Positions 1 through 12,800 of a stretch of 64,000 nt of DNA are shown in pieces. Each line of letters begins with the position of its first letter. The stretch's first letter is position 1. The notes under the pieces were generated by a model. It was not told the origin of the DNA. It searched no databases and saw only the letters and a program-made list of their open reading frames with translations. This DNA comes from Balaenoptera acutorostrata (Eukaryota; Chordata; Mammalia; Artiodactyla; Balaenopteridae), in NCBI RefSeq assembly GCF_949987535.1, contig NC_080066.1, forward strand, positions 90,601,600 through 90,665,599. Direction: 5' to 3'. Made by a program: the position numbers and the translations under genes.

Positions 1-1680
1 GTTAGGGGATTAAGGAAGCAGAGCAAGTGGGCATGAAAATGTATAGAAAGAAGTGAGGCTGGAGAGAGACTCACATAGAATAATAGTAAACAAGCAAACA
101 AAAAATAATGGGGTCACAAGATTTGCACCACAGTTGAAGATTCCTATTGAATTTCATATGCATTTCTTATATGGCTATGCTCGCCCAACTAACCTCAACC
201 CAGCTAGCAATTTTTTACGTTTTTCTGGCTCCATGGATGCTACTGCTCTCTACCCAGTTGCTCAAGCAAGAATTCTCTGCTTAATTCCCACACCTGATTA
301 GGTCACCAAGACCTTTTATTTATTTATTTTTGTATCTTCAACTTTTTTACATCTCCATCATCACTACTTGCTTGGTTTACCCTGGTTTATTGCAGCAGCC
401 AGGAGGTCTTCTTGCCCTTCATTTACCCTTTCCCTCGCCAATCCACTCTCAACATAGGACCCGCTTCAGCTGGAGCAGAATGGTGCAGTGGGGAGAACAC
501 TGGGATTCAAAAGGGTAGAGTGAAAGATTTGCCACCAAAATTCTGATATATGGTTTAGAGACCAACTTAATATTTAAATATGATTGATGTACCCAGCCGA
601 GTACCATATAGGAAACATGAAGACACTGTCTCCCTGATGTCTCTTTCCCTCCCTTCAACAGCTTACCCTGCTCCCCACCCCAACACATACACATATTCTC
701 CTTTCTAGAAATGCTTGTTGCCAGGACACAGCTTTGAGAAAGAGCCCAAGAACAGCGACTTTTGACATTGAGTTTAGCAGCAGGAGTAACCTAGATCCTC
801 TCTGTCATTTCTTCCCTATGCTGCTGCCAAACCATCCTAATTGGCTGTAAACATCGTTAGGAAACTGTCAGCAACCTGGAATTGCCAGCTTTCCATAAGT
901 GAGACTCTACTGAAAACAAGGAATGCCCATTGTCCCCTTTGCATTCTAGGACCTCTGGAATCAAAAATGGCAACTAGCAGTTTAAAGAAGATATCAGGAA
1001 GATTATTCACACTTTGAATTCCCAGGGATGCTATTAAGATACACTTCGAATTTCTCATCCTTAAAACAATTGTCAAAAAAAAAAGCTTTGAGAATAGGTT
1101 GATACTACCACTAGTCAAATGATTGCCTTTTTAGCTCTATTTGTCTCTTAATACAGACAAGTTATTTTCTGTGTCTCATTTTCACCCATTCAAATATCAA
1201 CAACTGAGTTCTTTCTCCCTATCTGACTCAGAAGGAGGACAGAAGACTAAAATAACACTCTGAAACAACTTCTTGCAGAAGCACTTTGTAACCATGTAAG
1301 GTACAGTGAGCAAGTAGGATATCATATAAGAAGCTGGCCGCTACTTAGAACTGATTTGGAAACTGTGTATTTAAAGCCCCACAGCCCATTAATAATTTCA
1401 GTGGGAAGACGTTTTACTCTAATTGAGTCATAAGACTGAGTCTAAGCAGATCTTAGTGTTTCTTGAGCTTTTTAGTGCTTGTGCCAAGGTATAAGCCTAG
1501 TTTCCATTCTGTGTCTTCATGTTTAATGGATTTTATACTACTGCAGTTTCTATAATCATACTTGCCACTTTGCCAGAAACAGTACTAGGAAGAAAATTAT
1601 ACTTCCCCCAGAAAATAGATTCTGAGTGTGTAAAAACACATTCTCAATACATTGTTCTTAAAATTTGCAAAAGCTGCCCT
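1..1680. other. Unassigned, repeat-poor stretch
   Basis: I see no gene, RNA or repeat that I can name here. Base composition is ordinary AT-rich mammalian DNA. The open frames are under 100 codons, overlap on both strands and show no domain, signal peptide or conserved pattern. A short TTTATTTATTTATTTTT run lies near 318. Very diverged old repeats cannot be excluded by eye. Confidence 0.5.
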
Positions 1681-2428
1681 TTTAAAGTGTCTGATTTCAT
1701 GACTTTTGTCAAAAATATAGCTGTGGTATTGCTACTACAGTCAGGATACAAAATATTTCCTTCATCCCAACAAGTTCTCATATGTACCTTTGAAGTCAGT
1801 TGTCTCCTCCCACCCACTGAACCCTGGCAGCCACTGATCTGCTTTCCATCACTATACTTTTTCCCTTTCCTAGAATTTCATATGAATAGAAGTAGAGGAT
1901 GTGTAATTGTTTGTCTTCCTTTACTTAACAAGATGCTATCGAGGTTCAGGCATGATGTAAATATCAGTAGTTTCTCCCTTTTTATTGCTGAATTGCATTT
2001 CATTTTATGGATATTCCAAAATTGTCCATTCTTGAGTCGATAAATATTTGGGTTGTTTCCAGTTTTTGATTATTATGAATAAAAACTATGAACATTCCCT
2101 TACAAGTCTTTGTGTGGGCATATATTTTTATTTTCCATGTGTCAATATCTAGGAGTGAAATTGCTAGGGAGTTTGAAAAGTACGTTTAACTTTGCATTCC
2201 CACTAGTTCCAAATCCTTGTCAGCACTTGGTATTGTTAATCTTTTTCATTTTAGTTATTTTAATGGGCGTGTACTGACATCTCATTGTGGTTTTAATTTG
2301 TATCTCCCTAATGACTAATAATGTTGAACATCGTTTCATATGCCTATTGGCCATCTCTATATTTTAATGAAGCGTCTGTTCAAATTTTTTGCTACTGTTT
2401 AATTGGGTTGTTTTCTTATTGATTTGTT
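1680..2428 (-). mobile_element. Old L1 fragment, 3' end of ORF2 (antisense)
   Basis: The plus strand reads as the reverse complement of an L1 ORF2 3' end and 3' UTR. It includes the pattern usual in antisense L1: a word like GGGTTGTTTCCAGTTTTTG, then a 'nnnAACATTCC...CTTTGTGTGGGCATATATTTTTA' type segment, then 'CTAGGAGTGAAATTGCTAGG'. It is diverged and has no open frame, so it is an old L1M-class relic. The adjacent host sequence was later the target of the FOXK2 retrocopy. Edges are approximate. Confidence 0.75.
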
Positions 2429-2442
2429 CCAATTGATTTTTT
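2429..2442. repeat. Target-site duplication, left copy
   Basis: The 14-bp word CCAATTGATTTTTT occurs here and again at 4042-4055, exactly flanking the FOXK2-derived insert. On the minus strand the site reads CTT/AAAAAATC, which fits the L1 endonuclease preference TT/AAAA. The T-rich end merges with the reverse complement of the insert's poly(A) tail. Confidence 0.9.
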
Positions 2443-2456
2443 TTTTTTTTTTTTTT

Positions 2457-3189
2457 CTGGTTTGAAAAATAACCGTCCTTGAAATGCTCCCATCAAGGTT
2501 TAAGGAACTAGCTGGTACAGCTTTCCCGGCTAAGCAGGAACACAGCCGCCACCTACAAGAGTGAAGGAATAAAGAAAAGCACCATCTCCAACAACTGAAA
2601 GCAGTCAAAAATTCCAGTTTGTGGAGAAAGGTTCTACTTGGAATAATCTAGAAAGCCCCTAAGGAATAATTAGCATTTCCTAGAGAGCAAGTTTGTTTTT
2701 CAAGCAGACTAAATGATAACTTCACAAAACCATAGAACCAAGCTGAACTGCTTTGTAGCAGGATTGACAGTTCCTCATGAAGCTCACTTAATTATACTCT
2801 ATAACACCTTATAATAATTTCTAAATAATTAAGTGACTTTTTAAAAAAAAGGTATGTTGAAAGTATCTAGTTTTCCCCAAATTTTAAGGTTCAGAGCACA
2901 GATTTAAAAATTCATCATGCTTCAAGAGCTTTCAATTTTTAGGCTACAAAAAACAATGAGAAAAAGAAGTCCTTGCAGCTTAAAAGACACACGCTTGAAA
3001 TAATACACTACTGAAAACATGTAGAACAAAAAGAAAGTAACAGATAACCCATTATCAGTTAAGAAGATACAGATTTTTGTTTTGGGCAGTTCCACCAACC
3101 AGAGTTTTACATTTCTATTCCATACTACCTACATGCTAGTTATGAAAAATATATGCGAACTCCCAGAACCCCAGAAAACCTCAGCCCAC
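2457..3189 (-). other. AT-rich 3' part of the FOXK2 insert
   Basis: This lies between the GC-rich intron-like segment and the poly(A) tail inside the same target-site duplication. It has no convincing open frame and no repeat I recognise. It may be deeper intron 1 sequence or an unrelated RNA joined by template switching. The composition changes sharply near 3190. Confidence 0.55.
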
Positions 3190-4055
<866 letters not shown>

Positions 4056-4347
4056 AAGTTAAAAACATGTATGTATACATGAGCAATTAGATTTACTTTT
4101 TTAGATAAAATACAAGAATTCGAGTCTTAAATGATTACTGGATAACCCCGTTTTTCAATCACTGTCATGTTACTTATTTGTATTGCGTATCAAATTATTT
4201 TTAGTATTTATTATAGGAAATTTAAAACTTATAAAAAGTAAACAGAATAGTATAGTGAAATCTCTTGGACCCGTTAGCTACAATTATCAGCACCCGCCAT
4301 TCTTATTTTCTCTATGCTGTCATTCATTATCTGTCCACCACTTTATC

Positions 4348-4412
4348 AGTAGTAGTAGTAGCAGCAGCAGTAGTAGTAATAATAGTAGTGGTAGTAGTAG
4401 TATTTTAATTTC
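4348..4412 (+). repeat. (AGT/AGC)n trinucleotide microsatellite
   Basis: Imperfect AGT/AGC/AAT repeats, about 65 bp, lie at the 3' edge of the large antisense L1. The translated Ser/Asn run in this region is a by-product of the repeat, not a protein. Confidence 0.9.
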
Positions 4413-4903
4413 TTTTTCGTTGAGGTAAATTCATATACTAAAATATACAGATATTAGATATACAGTTCTGAAAAATGGATAAAACTGAGTAATCCACAAT
4501 CCACAGCTCTATCATAATGTGGGGCATTCCTGTCTCCCTAGAAATTTTTGTTGTGTCCCAGTCCAGTCACATTCCCTTCGTCCTAACCCAGGCAAATAGT
4601 ATTCTGATTTTCTTCTCACTTTACGTAACTTTTGCTTGTTCTAAAACTTAACATAAATGCAATCATTCAGCATGTACTGTTTGTATATGTCCTTCTTTCT
4701 CTCTGCACATTATTTGGGAGACTCATCCATGTTACTGAGTGAATCAACAAGTGATTCATTATTATTGTTGAGTAGTGCTCTGTTTTATGGCTATGCAGTA
4801 GTTTGTTTATTTTTCTGTAGATGTACATTTGGGCTTACAGTTTTTGGCACAGTTTTTGGCTATTGTGATTAAAGCAGCCATGAACATTTTCATCTAAGTC
4901 TTT

Positions 4904-5242
4904 TTTTTTTTTTTAACAACAGCTCCTGTTTATTTTTTTATTTTTATTTATTTTTATTTTTATTTATTTATTTTATTTATGGCTGTGTTGGGTCTTCGTT
5001 TCTGTGCAGGGCTTTCTCTAGTTGCGGCGAGCGGGGGCCACTCTTCATCACGGTGCGCGGGCCTCTCACTATCGTGGCCTCTCTTGTCACGGAGCACAGG
5101 CTCCAGATGCGCAGGCTCAGCAGTTGTGGCTCACGGGCCTAGTCGCTCCGCGGCATGTGGGATCTTCCCAGACCAGGGCTCGAACCCGTGTCCCCTGCAT
5201 CGGCAGGCAGATTCTCAACCACTGCGCCACCAGGGAAGCCCC
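4904..5242 (-). mobile_element. CHR-type tRNA-derived SINE (minus)
   Basis: This is a full-length cetacean-type SINE. The 5' end is at the GGGAAGCC complement (about 5241), and it carries tRNA-like A and B boxes, the GAAGACCCAACACAGCC complement and a T-rich tail. A 13-bp target-site duplication, CATCTAAGTCTTT, is at 4891-4903 and 5243-5255. It lies within the antisense L1. Confidence 0.92.
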
Positions 5243-6351
5243 CATCTAAGTCTTTATGTGGTCATATGTGTTCATTTTTCTTAGGTAAATACCTAGGAGT
5301 GGAATGCTGGGTCAAAGAGCAGGCAGTTTAAAAGAAACTGCCAAACCTTTTTTCAAAATGGTTATACCATTTTACACTTCTACCAGCAATGTATGAGAGT
5401 TCCAGTTGCTCCAGGTCCTTGCAATCTGTGTTGTTAGTCTTTTATATTTTAGCCATTTTACTGGGTATTTAGTGATATCGTTTTAATTTACATTGCCCTG
5501 ATCATTTTTCATGCTGAGTACTTTTTCATGTCTTTATTGACCATTTGGTAACTTAATTTGTGATGTGTCTGTTCACATCTTTTGCCCATATTTTTATTGG
5601 GTTAATTTTGCTTTATTATTGAGTCATGGAATTCTGAATATATGCTGGATACAAGTCCTTTGTCAGATATGTTTTGTGAATATACGTTTTTGAATACTTT
5701 TCTCCTATATTGTGGCTTGTCTCTTCATGTTCTTTATGTTTTTAACGGTAATGATAATATTCTTGTATGTTGTCTTCTAAAAGCTATGTAGATTCAGTTT
5801 TTATGTTTAGGTCTATGATCCGCAACAGATTAAGTCTTATGTATGGTGTGAGAAAGGGGGCGGTGGAGTTTTGTTTATTTGTTTCTTGTGAATATTCAAT
5901 TGTCCCAGCACCATTTGTTGAGAAGACTGTCCTTTCCTCATTGAATTGAGTTGGCACCTTTATTGAAAGTCTATATAATATGGGTTCACTTGGACCCTCT
6001 ATTTTATTCCATTGATCTGTTGTCTGTCTTTATGACAATGCCATGCTATCTTGATCAATATAACTTCTAGTAAGTCTTGAAGTCATGAGTACCAGACTTC
6101 TAGCTTTTGTGCTTTTCTTTTTCCCAAGATTGTTTTGAAAATTCTAGATTCTTTGCATATTCATATACATTTCTGTACAAGTTTATCAATTTATATAAAA
6201 AACGTCTGCTGGGATTCTGATTGAGATTATATGCAATCTATAGATTAATTTTGGAGAAATGGACATCTTTAAAATATTGCATCTTTCAAGATATAGATAT
6301 GTCTCTTCATTTCTTTCAGCAGTGTTCCATGGTTTTAAAAATAAAGGTTTT

Positions 6352-6391
6352 TGGGCTTCCCTGGTGGTGCAGTGGTTAAGAATCCACCTGC
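6352..6391 (+). mobile_element. 5' stub of an older CHR SINE, split by a younger one
   Basis: The first 40 bp of a SINE (GGGCTTCCCTGG start) stop after AAGAATCCACCTGC. The rest of the same element resumes at 6763 after the inserted younger SINE. The flanking word AATAAAGGTTTT precedes it and recurs near 7460. Confidence 0.9.
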
Positions 6392-6762
6392 TGGGCTTCC
6401 CTGGTGGTGCAGTGGTTGAGAATCCGCCTGCCAATGCAGGGGACACGGGTTCGAGCCCTGGTCTGGGAAGATCCCACATGCCACGGAGCAACTGGGCCCG
6501 TGAACCACAACTACTGAGCCTGCGCGTCTGGAGCCTATGCTCCACAACAAGAGAGGCCGCGATAGTGAGAGGCCCACACACCGCGATGAAGAGTGGCCCC
6601 CGCTTGCCACAACTAGAGAAAGCCCTTGCACAGAAACGAAGACCCAACACAGCCAAAAATAAATAAATTAATTAATTAATTAAGAAAAAAGAAAGAAGCC
6701 CACTCGCTCTTAATGGACAAGGTGTTTCAAATGTTGGAATAAAATCTTTTAAAAAAAAAAAA
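6392..6762 (+). mobile_element. Inner CHR SINE with extra 3' sequence and second poly(A)
   Basis: This is a full SINE with B box GGTTCGAGCC, inserted into the older SINE with the 14-bp target-site duplication AAGAATCCACCTGC (6378-6391 and 6763-6776). After its own (AATT/AATAA) tail (about 6657-6690) it carries about 55 bp of non-SINE sequence, an AATAAA at 6739-6744 and a second A run (6751-6764). The target-site duplication lies outside the second tail. Inference: read-through RNA that used a downstream poly(A) signal, that is, a SINE 3' transduction. Confidence 0.85.
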
Positions 6763-7060
6763 AAGAATCCACCTGCCAATGCAGGGGACATGGGTTTGAG
6801 CCCTGGTCCGGGAAGATCCCACATGCCGCAGAGCAACTAAGCCCACACACCACAACTACTGAGCCTGTGTTCTAGAACCCGTGAGCCACAAGTACTGAGC
6901 CATGAGCCACAACTACTGAAGCCCACACACCTAGAGCCCATGCTCCGCAACAAGAGAACTCACTGCAATGAGAAGCCTGCTCACCGCAACGAAGACCCAA
7001 CACGGCCAAAAATTTTAAAAATAATAATAATTTTTTTTTAAAAAAAGAGAGAAGAAAAGA
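6763..7060 (+). mobile_element. Remainder of the older split SINE
   Basis: This continues the element begun at 6352. It shows an older subfamily form with repeated 'GCCACAACTACTGA' blocks and ends in GAAGACCCAACACGGCC and an A/T-rich tail. A short C-rich spacer and an (AAAT)n run (7098-7131) follow before the next SINE. Confidence 0.85.
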
Positions 7061-7136
7061 AAATGCTGAGTCCATCCCCCACCCCCTTCCCTCACTTTAA
7101 TAAATAAATAAATAAATAAATAAATAAACGGTTTTG

Positions 7137-7465
7137 GGGCTTCCCTGGTGGCGCAGTGGTTAAGAATCCACCTGCCAATGCAGAGGACCTGGGTTTGAGC
7201 CCTGGTCCAGGAAGATCCCACATGCCGCAGAGCAACTAATCCATGCGCCACAACTACTAAGCCTGTGCTCTAGAGCCCGTGAGCCACAACTAACGAAGCC
7301 CACACGCCTAGAGCCCATGCTCCACAACAAGAGAAGCCACGACAAGGAGAAGCTCACACACCACAATGAAGAGTAGCCCCCGCTCGCCACAACTAGAGAA
7401 AGCCTGCACACAGCAACAAAGACCCAACGCAGCCAAAAATAAATAAATAAATAAATAAAAATAAA
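7137..7465 (+). mobile_element. Third CHR SINE in the cluster
   Basis: This is a nearly complete SINE of the same older subfamily, with a (AAAT)n tail at 7435-7462. It is flanked by ACGGTTTTG on the left and AAGGTTTTG on the right, close to the word that flanks the first SINE. The three elements therefore piled into one site within the antisense L1. Confidence 0.9.
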
Positions 7466-7676
7466 GGTTTTGTGTGACTTTTAAAAATATATTCCTATGC
7501 ACTTTATAAATAGTTTTATACAATGGTAAAAGGAATTTAATTGTTTTTTCTTTTCCAGTAGTTTGCTTCTAGTATATAGAAATATAATTGTTTGTATATT
7601 GTTCTGGAAACCTCAGGTCTTGTGAACCTCCCTTATTAGTTTGATAACTTTTTTTATTGTTATTAATACCTTAGGG

Positions 7677-7701
7677 TTTTTTGTTGTTGTTGTTGTTGTT
7701 T
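7677..7701 (+). repeat. (TTG)n short microsatellite
   Basis: A short run of TTG units lies within antisense L1 sequence. Confidence 0.7.
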
Positions 7702-9392
7702 TTACAAAAAGCTATCAGATTGTCTCTGAATAGGATGGTTTAACTTTTTTCCATTCCAATCCATATGCATTTTTCCCCTTTTTTCTTCATTTATTGCGAT
7801 GGCCAGGTCCTCCAAAAAATGTTGAATAGAAATGGTAAGAGCCATCATGCATAAATCCCAATCTTAGGGAGAATATTAGGTATGATGTAAGTTGCAGATT
7901 TTTCATAGGTGTCATTTCTCAGAATGAAGAAATTGTGTTTTATTCCAAGCATCCTAGCAGATTTTCTTTTTCTGTGTCATGAATGGGTTTTATATTTGGT
8001 CATGTGTTTTGGCTTTATGTATTGAAATAATGATATTCAACACATCACAGGATTTTCTTTTATTTGGCACTATAGTGGATTTCATTGATTGCTTTTAAGT
8101 GTTAAAATGATCTTGAATTACTTGGATAAATACCACTTGGCCATGATACATTATCATCTTTCAGAAAATATTGCATTTTCTTTGCTAATATTTTGTTAAA
8201 GATTTTTGCACTGTGTTTATAAGGGCTGATGCTCTATAGTTGTTTTGTAATGTCTTTGTAAGGTTTTCCTATCAGGATTGTAATGGCTTCATGAAATTAG
8301 TTTGGAAATATTTTCTCCTCCTGTATTATCTGAAATAATTTAAGGTTAGTATTATTTTTCACTGAATGTTTCACAGAATTCATTAGTGAAGTATTGATAC
8401 AGAGAGTGGTTCTATCAGAATAAAATTTAAGGATGAATTTTCTGAATTTGTTCTGGAGTTCCTGGAATTGGCTTTCTAGTCTGATTAGATTTAAAGACAT
8501 TAATGACTCTATTTCCACTATTGAAGAGAGTGTTGATAGTTCATGTTGTGATCTGGTTGTATAGGTATCACTGTTGAATACTCCTAAAAAGAAAAGGATG
8601 AGATCAGGGATTCAAATTCCCAGCTCAACTGTTCACAGATGGCCTGAAAGCTTCTACCTGTTCCCTAAAGGAGACCCTTATCTCCTACAGCTGAGGGCTA
8701 AAATTTCTGAAAAATCAAACCCAAAAATCTCATCCTGCAACTGACTGAATTACAACACAAGGGTGTCTTCAATTAAAGTGAGGACTTTGATTGGGATGGA
8801 ATGGGATCGTGAAAGTTGGAATAGGATATATTGGGAGACCCTGATGAAGTGGAAACATTGAGCCCTAAATTCTGATGAGTCTTCTCTGCCAGGGGAAACA
8901 GCCTTTCCACCCATGGTGGAGGTAGCCTCTCTACCCAGCCTGAAAGGATTAACTCCAGATTGCCTGAGGAGACGTAATGGCCTCCCCTGAGGCAGTCACC
9001 ATGCAAAACAATGCTGATTCTCCTCAAGATACACCCCTGCCACCTTTCTTTTCTTCTGGACCTAACTAGACTTAAGTCCCAGCAGGCCCCTAAAGGTGAG
9101 GTACAAACTGTGACCTGTGAAGAGGTACAACACACTCCAAAAGAACTACTTGAGTTTTCTAACTTAAACAGACACTAGCTCTGAACTGATGTTAATTCCA
9201 GGAGACCCAAAATTTCACTGTGGTCTGCTAGTCAGAGTAAGGATTATGGAGGTCAGGTCCACTGCACAGTGGGCAGGCATAGTGTGACCCTGAACCCATC
9301 CTGCAATTATTTTCCCAGGTCCAAAATGCATAATTTGAATAGACATACTCATCGGATGGCAATACCCCTACATTGGTTCTGTCATCTGTGGA

Positions 9393-9704
9393 GTGAGCAC
9401 TATTCTGGTGGGAAAAACCAAGTGGAAACCACTGAAACTGCCTCTACCTAGGAAAATGGTAAGCCAAAAGCAGTACTCTATTGCTAGAAGGATTGCAGAG
9501 ATTAGCACCACCATTAATACAGGGGTAGCGATTCCTACCACATCCTCATTCAACTTGCCTATTCGGCTGATGCAGAAGACAGACACATTTTGCAGCATAA
9601 CTGTAGATTATCATAAACTTAATCAGATCATGACTCCAACTGCAGCTGCTGCACCAGATGTGGTTTTATTTCTTGAACAAATTAACACATCCCCTAGTAC
9701 CTGA
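9393..9704 (+). pseudogene. pol: ERV pol remnant: reverse transcriptase N-terminal part
   Basis: This open stretch carries the retroviral reverse transcriptase fingers region, with VDYHKLN at 9603-9623 and the following Pro/Ala-rich link. It ends at a stop near 9704, and RT-like words continue downstream in other frames (such as a [16 protein letters not shown] segment near 9781). The catalytic core is broken. Confidence 0.75.
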
Positions 9705-10197
9705 TGTGCAGCTAATGATCTGGCAAATGGTTTTCCCCCATACCTGTTAATTAGAACAACCAGAAGCAGTTTGCTTTCAGCTGGCAAGGCCAGCAATATA
9801 CATTCACTGTCCTACCTATCAGCTCTCCAGCTCTGTGTCATAATTTAGTTCACAAGGATCTTGATTGCCTTTCCCTTGCATGCTGCAATGGATTACATTA
9901 TGTTGATTTGACTTAGTGAGCAAGAAGTAGCAATGACTCTAGACTTATTGGTAAGATATCTGCATGTCAGATGGTAGGACATAAACCCAACAAAGTTTCA
10001 GGGGCCTTACTCAGTGAAATTTCTTAGTGTGGGGCACGTTGAGATACCCCTTCGAAGGTGAAGGAGAAGCTGTTGCTCTGGTCCCTCCTACAACTTAAAA
10101 AATAAAAATAAAAAAGAAACACAGTGCCTAATGGGCCCCTTTGGATTTTGGAAGCAACATATTTCTCATTTTAGTGTTACTCCAGCCCATTTACTGA

Positions 10198-10962
10198 GTG
10201 ACCTGGAAAGCTTCAGGTTTTAAGTGGGACCCAGATCAAGAGAAGACTCTGCATCAGGTCCAGACTGCTGTGCAAGCTGCTCTGCCACTTGGGCCATATG
10301 ATTCAGCAGATCCAATGGGACTTGAAGTGTCATTGGCAGTTGATGTTTGGAGCCTTTGGCAGTCCCCTATAGGTGAATCGCAATGCAGGCTCTTGGGGTT
10401 TTAGAGCAAAGCCCTGCAATCCTCTGGCATCAACTACTCTCCTTTTGATAAACAGCTGTTGGCCTGCTACTAGGCCTTAGTAGAGCTTGAACTCTTACCC
10501 ATAGGCCACTAACTTATCATGCAACCTGAACTGCTCACCATGAACTGGGTATTATTTGACCCACCAAGCCATAAAATTGGTCATGCTCAGGGCACTTCAT
10601 CATCAGATGGAAGTGGTATATACATCATCAGGACCAAGCAAGCTCTGAAAGCACAGGTAAGTGACATGAAGAAGTGGCCAAAATGCCCATGCCACTCCTG
10701 CTACACTATTTTCTCTCTCCCAGCCTGCACCTATGGCTTGTGGGGAGTTCCCTATGATCAATTAGCAGATGAAGAGAAGACTTGGGCCTGGTTTTCAGAT
10801 GATTGTGCACAATATGCAGGCACCGCTCCAAAGTGGACAGCTGCAGCATTACAGCCCCATTCTGAGATATCTCTGAAGGACAATGGTGAAGGCAAATCCA
10901 GTGGCCAGAACTCTGAGCAGTGCACCTGGTTGGTAACTTTTATTAGAAGAAGAAATGGCTAG
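10198..10962 (+). pseudogene. pol: ERV pol remnant: connection and RNase H region
   Basis: Two frames, 10198-10404 and 10519-10962, read as the RT connection and RNase H region of the same ERV, separated by stops and a shift. A related but more decayed copy of this part lies at 55110-55420. Confidence 0.65.
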
Positions 10963-11179
10963 ATGTACAATTTTACACTGATTTATGGGCCATAGCCAAT
11001 TGTTTGGTTGGATGGTCAGGAACATGGAAGGAACGTGATTGGAAAACTGGTGACAAGGAAATTTGGGAAAGAGATATGAGATAGACCTCTCTGAGTGAGT
11101 ATAAATCCTGAAGATATTTGTGTCCCAAGTGAATAATTATCAAAGGGTGACTTCATAAAAGGAGAATTTTAATAAGCAA

Positions 11180-11473
11180 ATGGATAGGATAGCTCATTCT
11201 GTAGGTACCAGTCAGCCTCGTTCCCCAGTCACCACTGTCATTGCCCAATGGGCTCATGAACACAGTGGCCATGGTGGCAGGGAGGGAGATTATGCATGGG
11301 TTCAGCGACATAGATTTCTATTTACCAAGGGTGATCTGGCTGTGGCCACTGGTGCGTACGCAATCCATCAACAGCAGAGACCAGCACTGAGCCTCCAGTA
11401 TGGCACGGTTCCCCGGGGTGATCATCCAGCTCCCTGGTGGCAGGTTGATTACATCAGATGGCATCCATCGTGA
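11180..11473 (+). pseudogene. pol: ERV pol remnant: integrase N-terminus
   Basis: The frame contains the histidine pair of the integrase zinc-binding domain (WAHEHSGH) and, about 70 residues on, the WWQVDYI segment with the first catalytic aspartate. The cysteines of the zinc site are replaced and a stop follows within a few codons of the catalytic residue. Confidence 0.75.
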
Positions 11474-11931
11474 AAGGGGCAGCAACTTGTTCTTACTGAA
11501 ATAAACACTCACTCTGGATATGGATTTTCCTTTCCTGCATGCAGTGCTTCTGCCAAAACTAGCATCCATAGTAATAGCATGATAGTGGATAACTTCCAAG
11601 GGGAAGTAGGACTCCTGATCCATGTGGAGGAAAGGAAGAGTATATCTGGAATACAGGAGATCCTTAGGATGTCTCCTAGTATTACCAAGCCCTGGAATTA
11701 AGGTCAGTGGAAACTATAACAACTCAATCCAGGTAGGATTACTAATGGCCTCAGCTCTTTAGGAATGAGGGTTTGAGTACTCCACCAAGTAAAGAACTAC
11801 AATCAGCTGAGGTACTTGCTGAAGGCATAGGGAATACAGAATGGGTAATGGAGTAAATACCAAGTACAACCACATGACCAGTTATAGAAGCCTGTAATTG
11901 TTATGAGTATTTTTTCCTTATTTTGTTATGG

Positions 11932-11961
11932 ATGTGTTTGTGTGTGTGTGTGTGTGTGTAG
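11932..11961 (+). repeat. (TG)n microsatellite
   Basis: A TG-rich run of about 30 bp (GTGTTTG then about ten TG units) lies in the 3' part of the ERV internal region. Confidence 0.9.
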
Positions 11962-12265
11962 CATCTTTGTTTTCTTTGCTCTCTTATCCCCTTATCAAGT
12001 AATATAAGATGCATTGACTTCATATCATAGTATTTAAGTATCATTATCTTTACATCTTAGTATTTAAGTTACAGGATATCGAGGAGGAGAGTAAACATCA
12101 CTCAAAGACTTTTATCTCCTCTTCTGGGGAAATGGCTAATGCATTTTAAGTTGTATGCAAGGCATTTGTATCACATTAAGCAGAATTATAACCTTGTTAT
12201 TATCTTTATTAGGAGATTATGGTTTAAGTGGATGCATAGGATGCCAAGTTGACAAAGAGTGGACT

Positions 12266-12800
12266 TGTGATGGTCAGTTTTATGTGCCAATTTGACTGGG
12301 CCATGAGGTGCCTAGATATTTGGCTAAACATTATTCTGGATGTTTCTGTGAGATTTTTTGGATGAGATTAATATTGAGATCTTTGGACTGAGTAAAGCAG
12401 ATTGTGCTCCCTAATGTGAGTGGGCTTCCAGTCAGCTGAAGGCTTGAATAGAACAAAAAGGCTAACCATCCCCTGAGTAAGAGAGAATTCCTCCTGGCTG
12501 ACTGCCATCACACTGGGACAGTAGCTTTTTTCCTGCCTTTGGACTTTAACTGAAATCCCAGCTATTCCTGAGTCTTGAGGCTGCTTCCCTTCAGGAAGGA
12601 ACCAGAACATCAGCTCTCCTGGTTCTCAGGACTTTGACTTGGACTGGAACTAAACCATTAGCTCTGTTGTTTTCAGCTTGACAGCTCACCCTGCAGATCT
12701 TGGGATTTGCCAGCTTCCATAATAGCATGAGCCAATTCCTTATTATAAATATATATACATCCTTTTGGTTCCATTTCTCTGGAGAACCCTGAATAATACA
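12266..12800 (+). repeat. Retroviral LTR, probable 3' LTR of the ERV
   Basis: This 535-bp block starts TGTGATGG and ends AATAATACA, so it has the TG...CA ends of an LTR. It directly follows the pol-containing region in the same orientation. A TATA-rich word (about 12744-12760) sits near the 3' end, and the end reads GGAGAACCCTGAATAATACA. It is diverged from its consensus, with no matching 5' LTR found at about 8395. Confidence 0.75.

Larger units (their letters stand above)
8395..12265 (+). mobile_element. Class I endogenous retrovirus, internal region, decayed
   Basis: Several broken plus-strand frames show retroviral pol order. Reverse transcriptase finger/palm remnants are at 9393-9900 (a VDYHKLN motif near 9603), connection/RNase H-like sequence is at 10198-10962, and the integrase N-terminus plus the start of the core is at 11180-11473. 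Stops and shifts break every domain. The region of the YxDD active site (about 9898) has lost the aspartate pair, and the integrase HHCC zinc site keeps its histidines but not its cysteines. Gag/protease sequence upstream (about 8580-9300) is not clearly readable and no env was recognised. No 5' LTR is recognised. It is non-functional. The family resembles gamma-type (ERV1) elements; the exact family is not assigned. Confidence 0.8.

Noticed and set aside
1519..2043. 174-codon plus-strand frame
   Set aside because: It runs into antisense L1 3' sequence and shows no domain.
6420..6500. tRNA gene
   Set aside because: The A and B boxes belong to the tRNA-derived head of the SINE; no full cloverleaf or isolated tRNA is present.
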